64,000 bases of DNA from Peribacillus simplex NBRC 15720 = DSM 1321 (GCF_002243645.1 NZ_CP017704.1:2994001-3058000), one strand, 5' to 3'. Shown: positions 27,716-36,868, counted from the stretch's first letter. Notes: generated by a model not told the origin, from the sequence alone. Numbers and translations are program-made.

Positions 27716-28464
27716 CATTCCTTGTTTTCCTTCATGATGGCAGGTGCCACCGAACCGTTTCCGTTACTAAAATAACTTGGAACATCACCTTCGATCAGCA
27801 GGCTTCCGACTGTCACTTCCTGACTCACCTTGGTCTCCTTTGTAAAAGAGGGGATGACGATTTGAATATTGACATCAAAATCCACAATCAATTCATAATA
27901 AACATTATTGATGCCCGCGTTTGTCAGTTTTGTCCTCAAATCCGATTCAACATTTCCGATGACTGACATTTTCACCGGTATTTCAGGTCCGAAATTGGAA
28001 AGGAGGTTATTCCCGGTTACGACACCAAATGGTATATAATAGACCACACTATTATATTGTTCATCATTTATTTTGGCTGAACCTGTTTTAAAGGGATTTC
28101 CCTGTTTGATGCCAAGCTTCTTTTGAATATCCTTCGTAATGTTAGCCCGCAATTCACTGTATATGACCGGATTGAAGCTATAGGAAGAACTGGAGTCCTT
28201 ACCACCTTTGTTGTTGGTGATGATTTTGTTCATATCAACCTTCGCTATATTCTCATCAACCGATTCATGAATCGTTTCCGTTGCAATCCGTTTGATTTCA
28301 TATTCGGCTACACTCATGATCACGGGTTCGATTGATTTGTCCACGTACCAAAGAGTCATGATGCTTGATATGATAAACAGGATAAAAGAATAGAGAAATA
28401 CTTTTCGGGTGGGAAGAGGCCCCTTTTTTTTGAATTTCTTCGGTCGAAATCTTTTTCGGAACAC
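27715..28464 (-). CDS. yunB: Sporulation protein YunB
   Basis: A 249-residue protein with a basic N-terminus (RKRFRPKKFKKK), one membrane segment near residues 28-50, then an extracytoplasmic domain. The VSVIGNVESDLRTKL and ELIVDFDVNIQIVIPS segments are as in YunB, a mother-cell sporulation protein of unknown mechanism. It starts with GTG at 28464, 7 nt after AAAGGGGGC. It lies downstream of lytH on the same strand, with a terminator between them. Confidence 0.85.
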   Translation of the reverse strand: MFRKRFRPKKFKKKGPLPTRKVFLYSFILFIISSIMTLWYVDKSIEPVIMSVAEYEIKRIATETIHESVDENIAKVDMNKIITNNKGGKDSSSSYSFNPVIYSELRANITKDIQKKLGIKQGNPFKTGSAKINDEQYNSVVYYIPFGVVTGNNLLSNFGPEIPVKMSVIGNVESDLRTKLTNAGINNVYYELIVDFDVNIQIVIPSFTKETKVSQEVTVGSLLIEGDVPSYFSNGNGSVAPAIMKENKE

Positions 28465-28521
28465 GCTTTAGCCCCCTTTACTAATACCTATGCATCAAGT
28501 TCAGGGGTTTATGTTCGAATC

Positions 28522-28550
28522 AAAAAAAAGCAGCGTAAAATCACGCCGCT
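28522..28550 (-). terminator. Terminator of lytH
   Basis: On the minus strand AGCGGCGT (28550-28543) pairs with ACGCTGCT (28536-28529) with one G-U pair, followed by eight T. It begins at the lytH stop. Confidence 0.8.
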
Positions 28551-29539
28551 CACCTTTGCCTTTTAGCCAGATCTTTCCTTTCCCACAATCTTAAATAGGG
28601 GTAAGGGTCAAAGCTCCATTCTGTGATTCCGTTGTCTTTGTACATCCCGTAATGAAGATGCGGAGGGAATTTTCCGGAAGTTCCTGGAGGGCCATAACCT
28701 GTACTGCCGACACCTCCGATGACTTGTCCGGGCTCGACGATTTGTCCGACTTTCAACCCTTTGGCAAAGCCGCTTAAATGGGCAAAGTAATGATAGGTAT
28801 TATTTAAATCCCGTATCCCAATCCGCCAACCGCCAAATTTATTCCAGCCTTTCATTTCAATGATTCCATAGCTCGTGGAACGAACGGGAAGGCTATAATC
28901 CGCAAAAATATCAGTGCCCTCATGGATTCTCCTTCCGCCCCATCCACGAGCGCTTCCCCATGTATTTAAATACGTATAGTGGGTCCGTACTGGAACCGGG
29001 AAGGCCTTTTCCTGTAAATCCAGCCGGCCATATTTCTTATAAATCTCGGCATTGCCGATAATGATGCTGACGGCTTTATCTCGTTTATAATAATCCCACA
29101 AGCCGATCCGGATATTATCTTCATCTGCACCATAAGATTGGAGATGCTTCGAAAAAGCATACAATCGATCGGTATCATTAGTGATATCAGCTTTTCCATC
29201 ACCATTGCCATCCTGGCCCAACCCATCAAAAAATGTGATCGTGAGCGGGTTCACGTCGTTTAAGTCAGGATTGAGAGCCCCGCTCCACTTTGAAGGCTCG
29301 ATGTGGATGCCTATTAAACCCTTTGCCGGCTCTAAATCTCTTCGTGCAGCCCTAAGGCTATGCTCATATTGATCAGCTCCAGCAAGATAATACCACGGGA
29401 TTTGGAGGGTAGCCTCCATATTTTTATATAGCGCCATTCTCCCGGCATATGCATCTGGGGTATCGGCAGCATTGGCCACTTTGCCTGGTGCATTCAAAAT
29501 AAACAAACAAGTTATGGTAAGAAGGAATAATTTTTTCAA
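28550..29539 (-). CDS. lytH: M23 peptidase LytH (sporulation L-Ala-D-Glu endopeptidase type)
   Basis: A 329-residue secreted protein with a signal peptide of about 24 residues and a C-terminal M23 (LytM) zinc peptidase domain. Metal motifs are HEGTDIFADYS and HLHYGMYKDNG; TYHYFAHL lies between them. The length and the N-terminal half match B. subtilis LytH (YunA), which trims stem peptides in spore cortex peptidoglycan. It is next to yunB as in B. subtilis, consistent with late sporulation expression. No sporulation promoter was assigned with confidence. Confidence 0.88.
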   Translation of the reverse strand: MKKLFLLTITCLFILNAPGKVANAADTPDAYAGRMALYKNMEATLQIPWYYLAGADQYEHSLRAARRDLEPAKGLIGIHIEPSKWSGALNPDLNDVNPLTITFFDGLGQDGNGDGKADITNDTDRLYAFSKHLQSYGADEDNIRIGLWDYYKRDKAVSIIIGNAEIYKKYGRLDLQEKAFPVPVRTHYTYLNTWGSARGWGGRRIHEGTDIFADYSLPVRSTSYGIIEMKGWNKFGGWRIGIRDLNNTYHYFAHLSGFAKGLKVGQIVEPGQVIGGVGSTGYGPPGTSGKFPPHLHYGMYKDNGITEWSFDPYPYLRLWERKDLAKRQR

Positions 29540-29726
29540 CGGGGCAGGCTCCTTTCATGACATTTTCCATAATTAAAAGACATCAGTCCATCCATCTTTT
29601 ATAGTTTTGCTGATTTAGCTATAAACATGAAAAATAAATAATGGGAAACCAACTATAACTTGTATAAATGCTTTTTTATTGTTAAAGTAGGGTGTGTTAA
29701 TTTCTATAGAATGGAGTGGCATTTTC

Positions 29727-30641
29727 ATGTCTTCTACAAATAAAGAAATTCTTCGTAAACCAGATTGGTTGAAAATAAAGCTTAATACTAACGAAAATTA
29801 CCTCGGTTTAAAAAATATGATGCGCGAGAAAAATCTTCATACTGTCTGTGAAGAGGCAAAATGTCCGAATATTCACGAATGCTGGGCAGTGAGAAGAACG
29901 GCTACTTTCATGATCTTAGGTGAAATCTGTACAAGGGCTTGCCGTTTTTGTGCTGTTACAACCGGACGTCCGAACGAATTGGACTGGGCTGAACCGGAGC
30001 GTGTTGCCGATTCCGTTGTTTTGATGAATTTAAAGCATGTCGTCATTACAGCTGTTGCCCGTGATGATTTAAAGGATGGAGGCGCTGAAGTTTTCGCTGA
30101 AACGGTCCGTGCCATCCGACGCAAAAATCCATTTACATCAATTGAAGTATTACCGTCTGATATGGGCGGGGTGTTTGAAAATATCAAGACTTTGATGGAT
30201 GCTAAACCAGATATCCTGAACCATAATATAGAGACTGTCAGAAGTTTATCCGACCGTGTACGGGCTCAGGCCAAGTACGAGCGTTCATTGGAGCTTTTAA
30301 GAAGAGCCAAGGAACTGTATCCGGAAATCCCGACAAAGTCCAGTTTAATGGTAGGTCTGGGTGAAACGCGGGAGGAAATCCTCGAGACCATGGATGACCT
30401 ACGGGCTAATAATGTGGATATCATGACGATCGGCCAGTATTTGCAGCCGACTAAAAAGCATTTAAAGGTGCTGAAATACTACACGCCTGAGGAATTTGCT
30501 GAATTGAAAGAACGTGCATTGGAAAAAGGCTTCAGTCATTGTGAATCCGGTCCGCTTGTCCGTTCTTCCTACCATGCAGACGAACAGGTTAATGCTGCGG
30601 CAAAACATAAGCAAAACAAAGGTGAAGAATTATTGAAATAG
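29727..30641 (+). CDS. lipA: Lipoyl synthase LipA
   Basis: A 304-residue radical SAM enzyme inserting two sulfurs into protein-bound octanoyl groups. The auxiliary cluster motif is [12 protein letters not shown] (C41, C46, C52) and the radical SAM motif is CTRACRFC (C68, C72, C75). The conserved C-terminal serine that ligates the auxiliary cluster is in [10 protein letters not shown] near residue 287. ATG 29727 follows ATGGAGTGG; the GTG at 29694 is not needed. Its substrates here include GcvH (10.2 kb). It ends in a strong terminator. Confidence 0.96.
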   Translation: MSSTNKEILRKPDWLKIKLNTNENYLGLKNMMREKNLHTVCEEAKCPNIHECWAVRRTATFMILGEICTRACRFCAVTTGRPNELDWAEPERVADSVVLMNLKHVVITAVARDDLKDGGAEVFAETVRAIRRKNPFTSIEVLPSDMGGVFENIKTLMDAKPDILNHNIETVRSLSDRVRAQAKYERSLELLRRAKELYPEIPTKSSLMVGLGETREEILETMDDLRANNVDIMTIGQYLQPTKKHLKVLKYYTPEEFAELKERALEKGFSHCESGPLVRSSYHADEQVNAAAKHKQNKGEELLK

Positions 30642-30650
30642 AGTGAAATA

Positions 30651-30678
30651 AAGGACCGAAAAAATTCGGTCCTTTTTT
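30651..30678 (+). terminator. Bidirectional terminator between lipA and yutC
   Basis: Perfect 10-bp stem AAGGACCGAA (30651-30660) / TTCGGTCCTT (30665-30674) followed by T on the plus strand; the reverse strand also has a T-rich tail and could serve yutC. Confidence 0.88.
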
Positions 30679-30680
30679 AT

Positions 30681-31343
30681 TCAGCGGTTATCCATTTTTT
30701 GATGGATGTTATCGTGATGATCTCTTTTATCGTTAACCATTTCTCCGTTTTCATTTTCTTCGTCACTCATTTTGTATCCTTGAGGCGATTTCAGCATTCT
30801 TTTGATGGTTTGTTCGATCGTATAGTCGATCCCTTTACTGCCGGATTTCAATGTAGAGAAATTCTCGACATCTTGGGCAAGGGCTTGATAATCATCACTG
30901 ACGTAGACATGATAGTAGCGAGGTACGATAGACATGGCAGTACGTTTAACTTGGTCTGCGGTTTCCGTCCGATCCTTGGTATTGGTATCATATACGACAA
31001 GCACTTCCTCATCAGTAACGAGGGTAGCGGCATCATTGACATTTGGAATCTGAACACTCAGTTTAGAAATGACATCAGAAAGTTGTTCACGGTCAATGGA
31101 AGCAGCTTTGTTGGAAATGTTACGGCCGTCAATGGTTGCACTATTGGTGCGGGTAAAACCGAAATCATCACTTTTATTGTCTTTATTACGATAATCCTCG
31201 TCATAATATTGAGTTGGATTATTTACGTTTGTTGGGTTACCGGCATTGTTTTTTGCACCGAGCCCCTGATCTTCTTCTTTGTCAGCACATCCGGTTAGTG
31301 CAATAATCGAGCTTAAACCTATCGTTATTATCGTTTTTTTCAT
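30681..31343 (-). CDS. yutC: YhcN/YlaJ-family sporulation lipoprotein (YutC-like)
   Basis: A 220-residue lipoprotein: the signal peptide ends in a lipobox ALTGC with the acylated cysteine near residue 18. A Asn/Asp-rich linker leads into a YhcN/YlaJ-type domain (DREQLSDVISKLSVQIPNVN, LVTDEEVLVVYDT). Such proteins sit in the spore inner membrane or coat region. ATG 31343 is used because GGGGGTG precedes it; an upstream in-frame start at 31358 is unlikely. The Asp/His/Lys-rich C-terminus is unusual. Confidence 0.82.
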   Translation of the reverse strand: MKKTIITIGLSSIIALTGCADKEEDQGLGAKNNAGNPTNVNNPTQYYDEDYRNKDNKSDDFGFTRTNSATIDGRNISNKAASIDREQLSDVISKLSVQIPNVNDAATLVTDEEVLVVYDTNTKDRTETADQVKRTAMSIVPRYYHVYVSDDYQALAQDVENFSTLKSGSKGIDYTIEQTIKRMLKSPQGYKMSDEENENGEMVNDKRDHHDNIHQKMDNR

Positions 31344-31456
31344 CAATAACACCCCCATAACTTTAGGATGAACATATTTCTCTATTTTTCGCTTAGTAAT
31401 TGATGGGGAATCAGTTATAATTTAAAGAAGGAATGTCTATATGAGAGGTGAAAACA

Positions 31457-31732
31457 ATGATTAACATCAATAACATGACCTATGAAATAATCGAGGATGA
31501 AAGGGAAGGCTATAACGAAGAAGCTTTTAAAGCCAGATACAGTGAGATTTTGACGAAGTATGATTATATAGTAGGGGATTGGGGTTACGGGCAATTGAGG
31601 TTGCGTGGATTTTTTGATGATTCTAATCAGAAAGCGACCTTCGATACGAAAATAAGCACGCTTAGTGAATATTTATATGAATACTGCAATTTTGGCTGTC
31701 CATATTTCGTCGTGAAGAAAATAAAGAAATAA
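31457..31732 (+). CDS. yutD: DUF1027 protein (YutD-like)
   Basis: A 91-residue acidic cytoplasmic protein with the hallmark KYDYIVGDWGYGQLRLRGFF near residue 35 and the C-terminal LYEYCNFGCPYFVVKK. This identifies the YutD family, which is conserved across Firmicutes and of unknown function. ATG 31457 follows AGAGGTG by 7 nt. A terminator overlaps its stop. Confidence 0.85.
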   Translation: MININNMTYEIIEDEREGYNEEAFKARYSEILTKYDYIVGDWGYGQLRLRGFFDDSNQKATFDTKISTLSEYLYEYCNFGCPYFVVKKIKK

Positions 31733-31754
31733 GGCCAGAATTCACTCTGGCCTT
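31731..31754 (+). terminator. Terminator between yutD and the convergent gene
   Basis: AAGGCCAGA (31731-31739) / TCTGGCCTT (31746-31754), perfect 9-bp stem with 6-nt loop; may work on both strands. Confidence 0.65.
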
Positions 31755-31759
31755 CCATG

Positions 31760-32050
31760 TTAAGAGTTTCCATATCCTTTATATGGAGGCTGTTCATCTT
31801 TTTCTGAATCATCATGTGTCGGATGAGCACCAGGATAATTTCGAGGTATACCTTCATGTAACGATTTATTTTCATAATTAAAGGCACTCTGATATCGTTG
31901 CCCTTCCTGCCAGGGGGTGCTTTTATTCTGAACTGGTGCATCTTTTGCTATGGATGATCCAAAAGGTCCTTCGGGAAATTCTTCAGGAATTAAATAATCC
32001 CTCTGTTTTTCGACATTGGAAAAATCGTGGTATTCTTCTTCTTTGCCCAA
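31760..32050 (-). CDS. Conserved hypothetical, low-complexity cytosolic protein
   Basis: A 96-residue polar protein with no signal peptide, membrane segment or cysteine. The ordered-looking motif is DFSNVEKQRDYLIPEEFPEG near the N-terminus; the rest is rich in Pro, Gly, Glu and aromatic residues (LHEGIPRNYPGAHPTHDD), typical of a disordered protein. It starts with TTG at 32050 after a GAGGGGGG site. Function unknown; similar short proteins occur in this locus of other bacilli. Confidence 0.7.
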   Translation of the reverse strand: MGKEEEYHDFSNVEKQRDYLIPEEFPEGPFGSSIAKDAPVQNKSTPWQEGQRYQSAFNYENKSLHEGIPRNYPGAHPTHDDSEKDEQPPYKGYGNS

Positions 32051-32116
32051 GGTAATCCCCCCTCATGTAATCGTACATTCAGTAGGTTCCCCTTTTAAGA
32101 AAAAAAGCTTCAGCTT

Positions 32117-32383
32117 TCAGACGATTTCCATTAAAAAGTGACTTAGTTCTTTGGCTTCCGCTTCTGACAACTGAAAGGCATGCTCAAGATAGCCTTCTTC
32201 TTCTAAATCATCAGGTCCAATAATCGCGAAACGATTACTCTGCATATTTAATACAAGCTTCTTCCCATAAAAACGATCGGTTGTCGTAATGGCCAAATCG
32301 AATCTTGATTCCTCTCCCATGAAACTTATGAACCGGGTTTTTGAATCGATGACGTCATTGTATAAATAAAAACGATCTTCCAT
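32117..32383 (-). CDS. DUF3055 / SAV0927-family protein
   Basis: An 88-residue acidic protein with the family block TRFISFMGEESRFDLAITTT near residue 16, then RFYGKKLVLNMQSNRFAI and IGPDDLEEEGYLEHAF. It is conserved in bacilli and staphylococci and has no known function. AAGAAGGG precedes the ATG at 32383. Confidence 0.78.
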   Translation of the reverse strand: MEDRFYLYNDVIDSKTRFISFMGEESRFDLAITTTDRFYGKKLVLNMQSNRFAIIGPDDLEEEGYLEHAFQLSEAEAKELSHFLMEIV

Positions 32384-32754
32384 ATTATCATTCCCTTCTT
32401 ATCTTCACATTTGTAGTTCCATCATAACAAAGTGACTTCAATAGGGGAACAGACATTTTTCGGGGCTTCCGGCTGAACTTCGTCCTTCCTTATGATCCTA
32501 AAGGAACCGCCAGCAACCATGGTGTTCATCGATTAAGTGAAAATGGTTAAGAATATAAATGGGATCGTGAATTGGAGATTCTGCTCCTGTTAGTAATTGG
32601 ATGGTACAAAGGTTGTGGTTGAAGGAATTGAGAGTAAGGGAGAAGCTATGGTATTATCAAGGAATAAGGTTGGTTCGGCACAGGGTTTAATTATGCCGCT
32701 CATTCAACCAATGATTCCCTATATCATCTTAGATCAGAAAGGATCTGGAAAAAA
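32384..32754 (+). other. Intergenic region upstream of yutE with a possible leader ORF
   Basis: About 370 bp without a recognised gene. At its end a 39-codon frame (ATG 32648, stop TAG 32765-32767) has an excellent ribosome site (AAGGGAG, 5 nt away) and runs through the yutE start in another frame. The peptide begins MVLSRNKVGSAQGL and matches nothing I recognise. It could be a translated leader coupled to yutE or a chance frame. Confidence 0.4.
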
Positions 32755-33192
32755 ATGTACTTTGTAGACCGCCAAAAGATTGAACAAATATTAGGTTTTC
32801 TTGAAAAGCAGCTTGGACTTTTCGAAGGGCATGATAATTGGGATGGAGACCTTTCGGAACTTATCGCTGAAAGGCTCATACAAACTTCCATCGATTCCGT
32901 GTTGGATGTAGGAAATGCGGTAATTGATGGTTTTATTATGCGTGATCCAGGAAGTTATGAAGATATTATCGATATCCTTCAAGATGAAAAAGTGATTTCA
33001 GAAGCAAAAGCGATACAATTCAAAAAGGTTTTGCCATTAAGGAAAATGCTGGTACAAGACTTCATTGAAGTGAATCACAAAGAACTGCATGCCGTATTTT
33101 CGGAAAATATAGAGGCATTCAAGCAATTCCCTGATTTGGTAAGGAACTATTTAACAAATGAATTGGGTCCTGTATCAGCTTTTAAAAACTAG
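32755..33192 (+). CDS. yutE: DUF86 / HepT-like protein (YutE-like)
   Basis: A 145-residue all-helical protein of the DUF86/HepT family. The canonical toxin motif RxxxxHxY should fall at LRKMLVQDFIEV near residue 98, but here His is Gln and Tyr is Phe, so RNase or AMP-acceptor activity is doubtful. No MNT nucleotidyltransferase partner is adjacent, unlike in HepT-MNT toxin-antitoxin pairs. It lies 23 bp before yutF, as in B. subtilis. Best read as a housekeeping member of the family. Confidence 0.8.
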   Translation: MYFVDRQKIEQILGFLEKQLGLFEGHDNWDGDLSELIAERLIQTSIDSVLDVGNAVIDGFIMRDPGSYEDIIDILQDEKVISEAKAIQFKKVLPLRKMLVQDFIEVNHKELHAVFSENIEAFKQFPDLVRNYLTNELGPVSAFKN

Positions 33193-33215
33193 CAGCGTTA
33201 GGAAGGCGAATTCAA

Positions 33216-33983
33216 ATGAAGTCGTATAAAGGATATTTAATTGACTTGGATGGCACCATGTATCGCGGAACTGAACAAATTGCGGAAGCGGCAGGGTTTA
33301 TTAATGACCTAAGGAAAAGGGATATCCCTTATTTATTCGTCACCAATAATTCATCCCGGACTCCGGCACAGGTAGCGGATAAATTGAGAAGCATCGGCAT
33401 ATCGACGGAAGATGACCAGGTTTTCACGACAAGCATGGCCACTGCCAATTACATAGCAGAACAAAAGAAAGATGCATCGGTCTATGTGGTGGGTGAGGAA
33501 GGCATCATCGAGGCTCTTAAGGAAAAAGGAATGGCGCTTGTGGAAGAGCATCCAGACTTTCTGGTAATGGGCATCGACCGCGGCGTCAATTATGAAAAGT
33601 TGTCAAAAGCCTGTCTTGCTGTAAGAAATGGCGCTGTTTTCATTTCGACCAATGGTGATATTGCCATTCCTACTGAGCAAGGCCTTTTGCCCGGGAATGG
33701 TGCCTTGACCTCCGTTGTTTCCGTTTCGACGCAGGTACAGCCGATTTTCATTGGAAAACCTGAATCCGTAATAGTGGAGCAAGCACTAAGAGTATTAGGG
33801 GTACCTAAAGAAGAGACAATCATGGTTGGCGATAACTATGATACGGATATCCTTGCCGGCATTAATGCAGGGATTGATACACTGCTTGTACATACTGGCG
33901 TAACGACAAAAGAACGCTTAAAGCAATATAAGGAGCAGCCGACGTATGTGGTGAACACCCTCGACTTATGGCGCTTCGAATGA
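33216..33983 (+). CDS. yutF: HAD-superfamily IIA phosphatase (YutF, NagD-like)
   Basis: A 255-residue haloacid dehalogenase phosphatase with the nucleophile motif IDLDGTMYRG (Asp near residues 10 and 12), FVTNNSSRTP motif II near 43, GKPESVIVEQAL near 183 and MVGDNYDTDILAGINAG motif IV near 207. The C2-type cap places it with NagD and p-nitrophenyl phosphatases; the natural substrate is uncertain. It ends at a strong terminator. Confidence 0.9.
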   Translation: MKSYKGYLIDLDGTMYRGTEQIAEAAGFINDLRKRDIPYLFVTNNSSRTPAQVADKLRSIGISTEDDQVFTTSMATANYIAEQKKDASVYVVGEEGIIEALKEKGMALVEEHPDFLVMGIDRGVNYEKLSKACLAVRNGAVFISTNGDIAIPTEQGLLPGNGALTSVVSVSTQVQPIFIGKPESVIVEQALRVLGVPKEETIMVGDNYDTDILAGINAGIDTLLVHTGVTTKERLKQYKEQPTYVVNTLDLWRFE

Positions 33984-34020
33984 AAAAAACCAGGCCTGCG
34001 AATGCAGCCCTGGTTTTTTT
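33984..34020 (+). terminator. Terminator of yutF
   Basis: AAAAAACCAGG pairs with CCTGGTTTTTT (arms near 33984-33994 and 34009-34019), plus an inner CTGC/GCAG stem and a T-run. Confidence 0.85.
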
Positions 34021-34043
34021 ATGTCGTGAATATCATAAGTTTA

Positions 34044-34541
34044 CTATTCCGCATTTTCGGTTCTATGGGCAAGCCGGCTTGAAGCGGCAGCTGCAATTGC
34101 CCCAACGATATCATCTAAAAATGTGTTCACCTTACCTGTGCTTTTATCGTTTAAATATTTTAAGATACCCGGCTTTTGTTTATCGATGAAACCATAATTG
34201 GTAAAGCCGATGGATCCATAAACATTCACAATTGAAAAAGCCAATATTTCATCGACCCCATATAGACCTTCATCTATTTCAATGATGCTCAGCAGAGGCT
34301 CCTCGAGCAGTTTTTTCTCAGCTAGAATATCCAACTGAATGCCGGTAAGGATGGCATTTTGGACCTCGCGTTTTGAAAGGACCCGTTCGACATTGTGAAG
34401 GCAATCGGACATTTGGAGATTTTCATGGTAGCCAGATTGTAAATACATGACAAGCTCAGCGATATCCTCCAATTTCACTCCTCGTTCAATTAGCCATCTT
34501 CGAGCCGTTTTTTCAGACATTGATTGTTCAATATTAGCCAT
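34044..34541 (-). CDS. yutG: Phosphatidylglycerophosphatase A-like protein (YutG)
   Basis: A 165-residue PgpA-family protein with EKTARRWLIERGVKLEDIAE at the N-terminus and TGKVNTFLDDIVGAIAAAAS at the C-terminus, the latter holding the family's conserved FxDD motif. In Bacillus the family is soluble, without the membrane segments of E. coli PgpA. ATG 34541 follows GGGTGAT; the alternative at 34553 has a poorer site. It is convergent with yutF. Confidence 0.82.
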   Translation of the reverse strand: MANIEQSMSEKTARRWLIERGVKLEDIAELVMYLQSGYHENLQMSDCLHNVERVLSKREVQNAILTGIQLDILAEKKLLEEPLLSIIEIDEGLYGVDEILAFSIVNVYGSIGFTNYGFIDKQKPGILKYLNDKSTGKVNTFLDDIVGAIAAAASSRLAHRTENAE

Positions 34542-34746
34542 GTCATCACCCATTTCTCTATATTTTAAAGTGATAGTTCTAATGCAGGTAGTTTGATTTG
34601 ATTAAAATGAAAACCCATGAAGGATGTTTTGATTCGAATTTCTAATAAGGTTTCGATAATCATTCAGAAAACGGGTTATTCCACATATATATAAGTATAT
34701 GATGTCCATATTTCTATTATATCCATTTGATGAAGGGGGCCATTCC

Positions 34747-35748
34747 ATGATAGAAGAAATCATTTTTAATAATTATGGCATACAGGTGGAGCTTGAAGAG
34801 GCCAATAACAGGTTTCCAAGCTTCCGTTCAGGGAATATGATTTACAGCATCGTTCCCATTGAAAATATGGAGCAGGAAGAATTAGTTGAACGGCATATAA
34901 TGTCTCAACATCTGATTTCACAAGGAGATCGTCACGTATCCGCCTTTGTCCTTGCCAATCATGGAAGTTATGTTTCGGAAGCGGATGAACAATTATTCAT
35001 CCTTCTTGCCAATCAGGCATTGGAAGGTCCGAAAAACTTCAACCCAGGAAGACGTTTGGCAAGATTTCATCAGCGTGGGAGAAATATTAATGAAACGATT
35101 CGAACATGTTCAAGGATCGGTAAATGGAAAGAACTCTGGGAACAAAGGATCGATCAGTTAGAAAAGATTTGGCGGGATAAGCTCAACGCCCATCCTGATA
35201 ACCAGTTTGAAAAATTATTTATAGAAACCTTTCCCTATTATATGGTCCTAGGTGAAAATGCGATTCAATATTTAGTCGACACTGAAATTGATGATACCCC
35301 GCAAATTGTCGATAGTGGAACCGTATGTTATGAACGTTTTTTACATGATACCTGGAAAAGCAATAAGTGGATCAAAAATCCGTTCGATTGGGTATTCGAC
35401 CATGGAACCAGGGATGTTGCGGAATGGGTGAGGGAACACTATTTTCAAAATGTGCATACCCATCAACGGGGCATTGGCCATTTCTTTCACGAATATCAAT
35501 CCATAGAACCGCTCTCCAGTTTTTCAGCGCGGTTGTTATATTCGAGGATGCTGTTTCCCATTCATTATTTTGAAACTGTGGAAGAGTATTTTTCAAAAAC
35601 GTCGGAATCAAGGTCTAATGAATTGGAGGATAAAATATCTTCGATCACGAAATCCTCCCCACAATATGAGTCCTTCCTCAAACATTTTTATGAATTGGCA
35701 GAGGTCCCTGCCAAGCAATATGATTTGCCCAAAATTGACTGGATTTAG
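34747..35748 (+). CDS. yutH: Spore coat protein YutH (CotS-like)
   Basis: A 333-residue protein related to the CotS/CotI kinase-fold coat proteins. It has the general kinase-like architecture, with LARFHQRGRN near residue 101 standing in for the usual catalytic-loop neighbourhood and a DSGTVCYERFLHDTWK segment near 196, but kinase catalytic residues are not clearly intact. Gene order (yutG-yutH-hom) matches B. subtilis, where YutH is a spore coat component. ATG 34747 follows GAAGGGGGC. Confidence 0.82.
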   Translation: MIEEIIFNNYGIQVELEEANNRFPSFRSGNMIYSIVPIENMEQEELVERHIMSQHLISQGDRHVSAFVLANHGSYVSEADEQLFILLANQALEGPKNFNPGRRLARFHQRGRNINETIRTCSRIGKWKELWEQRIDQLEKIWRDKLNAHPDNQFEKLFIETFPYYMVLGENAIQYLVDTEIDDTPQIVDSGTVCYERFLHDTWKSNKWIKNPFDWVFDHGTRDVAEWVREHYFQNVHTHQRGIGHFFHEYQSIEPLSSFSARLLYSRMLFPIHYFETVEEYFSKTSESRSNELEDKISSITKSSPQYESFLKHFYELAEVPAKQYDLPKIDWI

Positions 35749-35853
35749 ATAAAAACGGGAAAGAAATATGATTCATCCTTGCTTACTATGTTATGATGAT
35801 AACAAGATTTTTTAGAATAATTAGATATTTAATCACTACGGAAGGTTGGGATC

Positions 35854-36768
35854 ATGAAAAGATTGATGATGGCCGCCCTTTTAGTCCTTTTAATCATCCA
35901 AACGACGAATCTTGCGAAAGCTGAAACGAAAACAAGTTGCGAAGCAACTCAATTCAAGATTGTCATGAAGTCTGCTGCGGATGTGAAAGAAAAGGCGTCG
36001 GCTGCAAGCAAAACATTAAAAACTTATAAGAAAAATAAAGAATTATCAGCAAGCGGGAGAACTGGAAACTGGTATAAAGTCTGTCACTCAAAAAAGAGCG
36101 CATATATCAATATGGCAGATGTAAAAGAGGTTTTCAGTACCGATGAAAAAGCTAATCTGAAGAAATTCGATAGGAGAAAAGGCGTTAACCAAGTTGTATC
36201 GGTGACAGGTAAATCAATGAGTGATACGAAGGTAACGATCCAAACTTATGAGAAGAAACAAGGGGAATGGCGCCGGGCATTGAAGAAGATGGAGGGTGTC
36301 ATTGGAAAGAACGGCTTCACGAAGAGCAAAAAAGAGGGTGATGGGAAATCCCCGGTTGGTATTTATTCATTTGGTACGGCCTTTGGAAGCGAAACGAAGC
36401 CGGCCGGAATGAAAATGAGTTATAAGAAAACGACCAAATATGACTACTGGATTGATGATCAGACATCCAAGGATTATAACAAGTGGAAAACCTATAAAGG
36501 AAATCCTGCAGTTAAATGGAAGTCTTTTGAAAGGATGAATCATGAACTCTATAGGTATGGCGCGGTCATCAATTATAATACGAATCCCATCAAAAAAGGA
36601 AAAGGCAGTGCAATCTTTCTTCATATATGGAGAGGTGCTACAAAGCCGACGGCGGGATGTACAGCCACAGCCGAAAAGAATGTCCTCAGTTTACTGAAAT
36701 GGATGGATCCCGTGCAAAAGCCACATATTGTAATGGGTACAAATGATTCATTGAAGAGCGTTAATTAA
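35854..36768 (+). CDS. Secreted L,D-transpeptidase-like protein with SH3-type domain
   Basis: A 304-residue exported protein: signal peptide of about 23 residues ending at AKA, an SH3-like region (AADVKEKASAASKTLKTYKK to NMADVKEVF) and a YkuD-like domain from about residue 120. The active-site stretch is FLHIWRGATKPTAGCTATAE near residue 250, containing the conserved His and catalytic Cys (PTxGC). Such enzymes crosslink or process peptidoglycan, or attach proteins to it. It is Lys-rich, consistent with wall binding. It sits between yutH and hom, where I do not expect it from the B. subtilis order, so probably an added gene. Confidence 0.8.
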   Translation: MKRLMMAALLVLLIIQTTNLAKAETKTSCEATQFKIVMKSAADVKEKASAASKTLKTYKKNKELSASGRTGNWYKVCHSKKSAYINMADVKEVFSTDEKANLKKFDRRKGVNQVVSVTGKSMSDTKVTIQTYEKKQGEWRRALKKMEGVIGKNGFTKSKKEGDGKSPVGIYSFGTAFGSETKPAGMKMSYKKTTKYDYWIDDQTSKDYNKWKTYKGNPAVKWKSFERMNHELYRYGAVINYNTNPIKKGKGSAIFLHIWRGATKPTAGCTATAEKNVLSLLKWMDPVQKPHIVMGTNDSLKSVN

Positions 36769-36828
36769 TAATCATCAAAATGGTTTCCCATAAAAAAATT
36801 AGCTTTACCCGTTCTTACTCGTTCAAGG

Positions 36829-36861
36829 GATGGATGAAAAAAGTTCATGCATCCATCTTTT
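36829..36861 (+). terminator. Terminator after the L,D-transpeptidase gene
   Basis: GATGGATG (36829-36836) / CATCCATC (36850-36857) followed by TTTT. Confidence 0.6.
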
Positions 36862-36868
36862 CTAACTA

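Noticed and set aside
30699..31298. A 199-codon plus-strand open frame opposite yutC
   Set aside because: It is antisense to a clear lipoprotein gene with lipobox and ribosome site, and reads as Ile/Phe/Val-rich nonsense typical of the opposite strand.
32755..33192. Calling yutE a toxin of a HepT-MNT toxin-antitoxin system
   Set aside because: The catalytic motif is degenerate and no nucleotidyltransferase antitoxin is adjacent.
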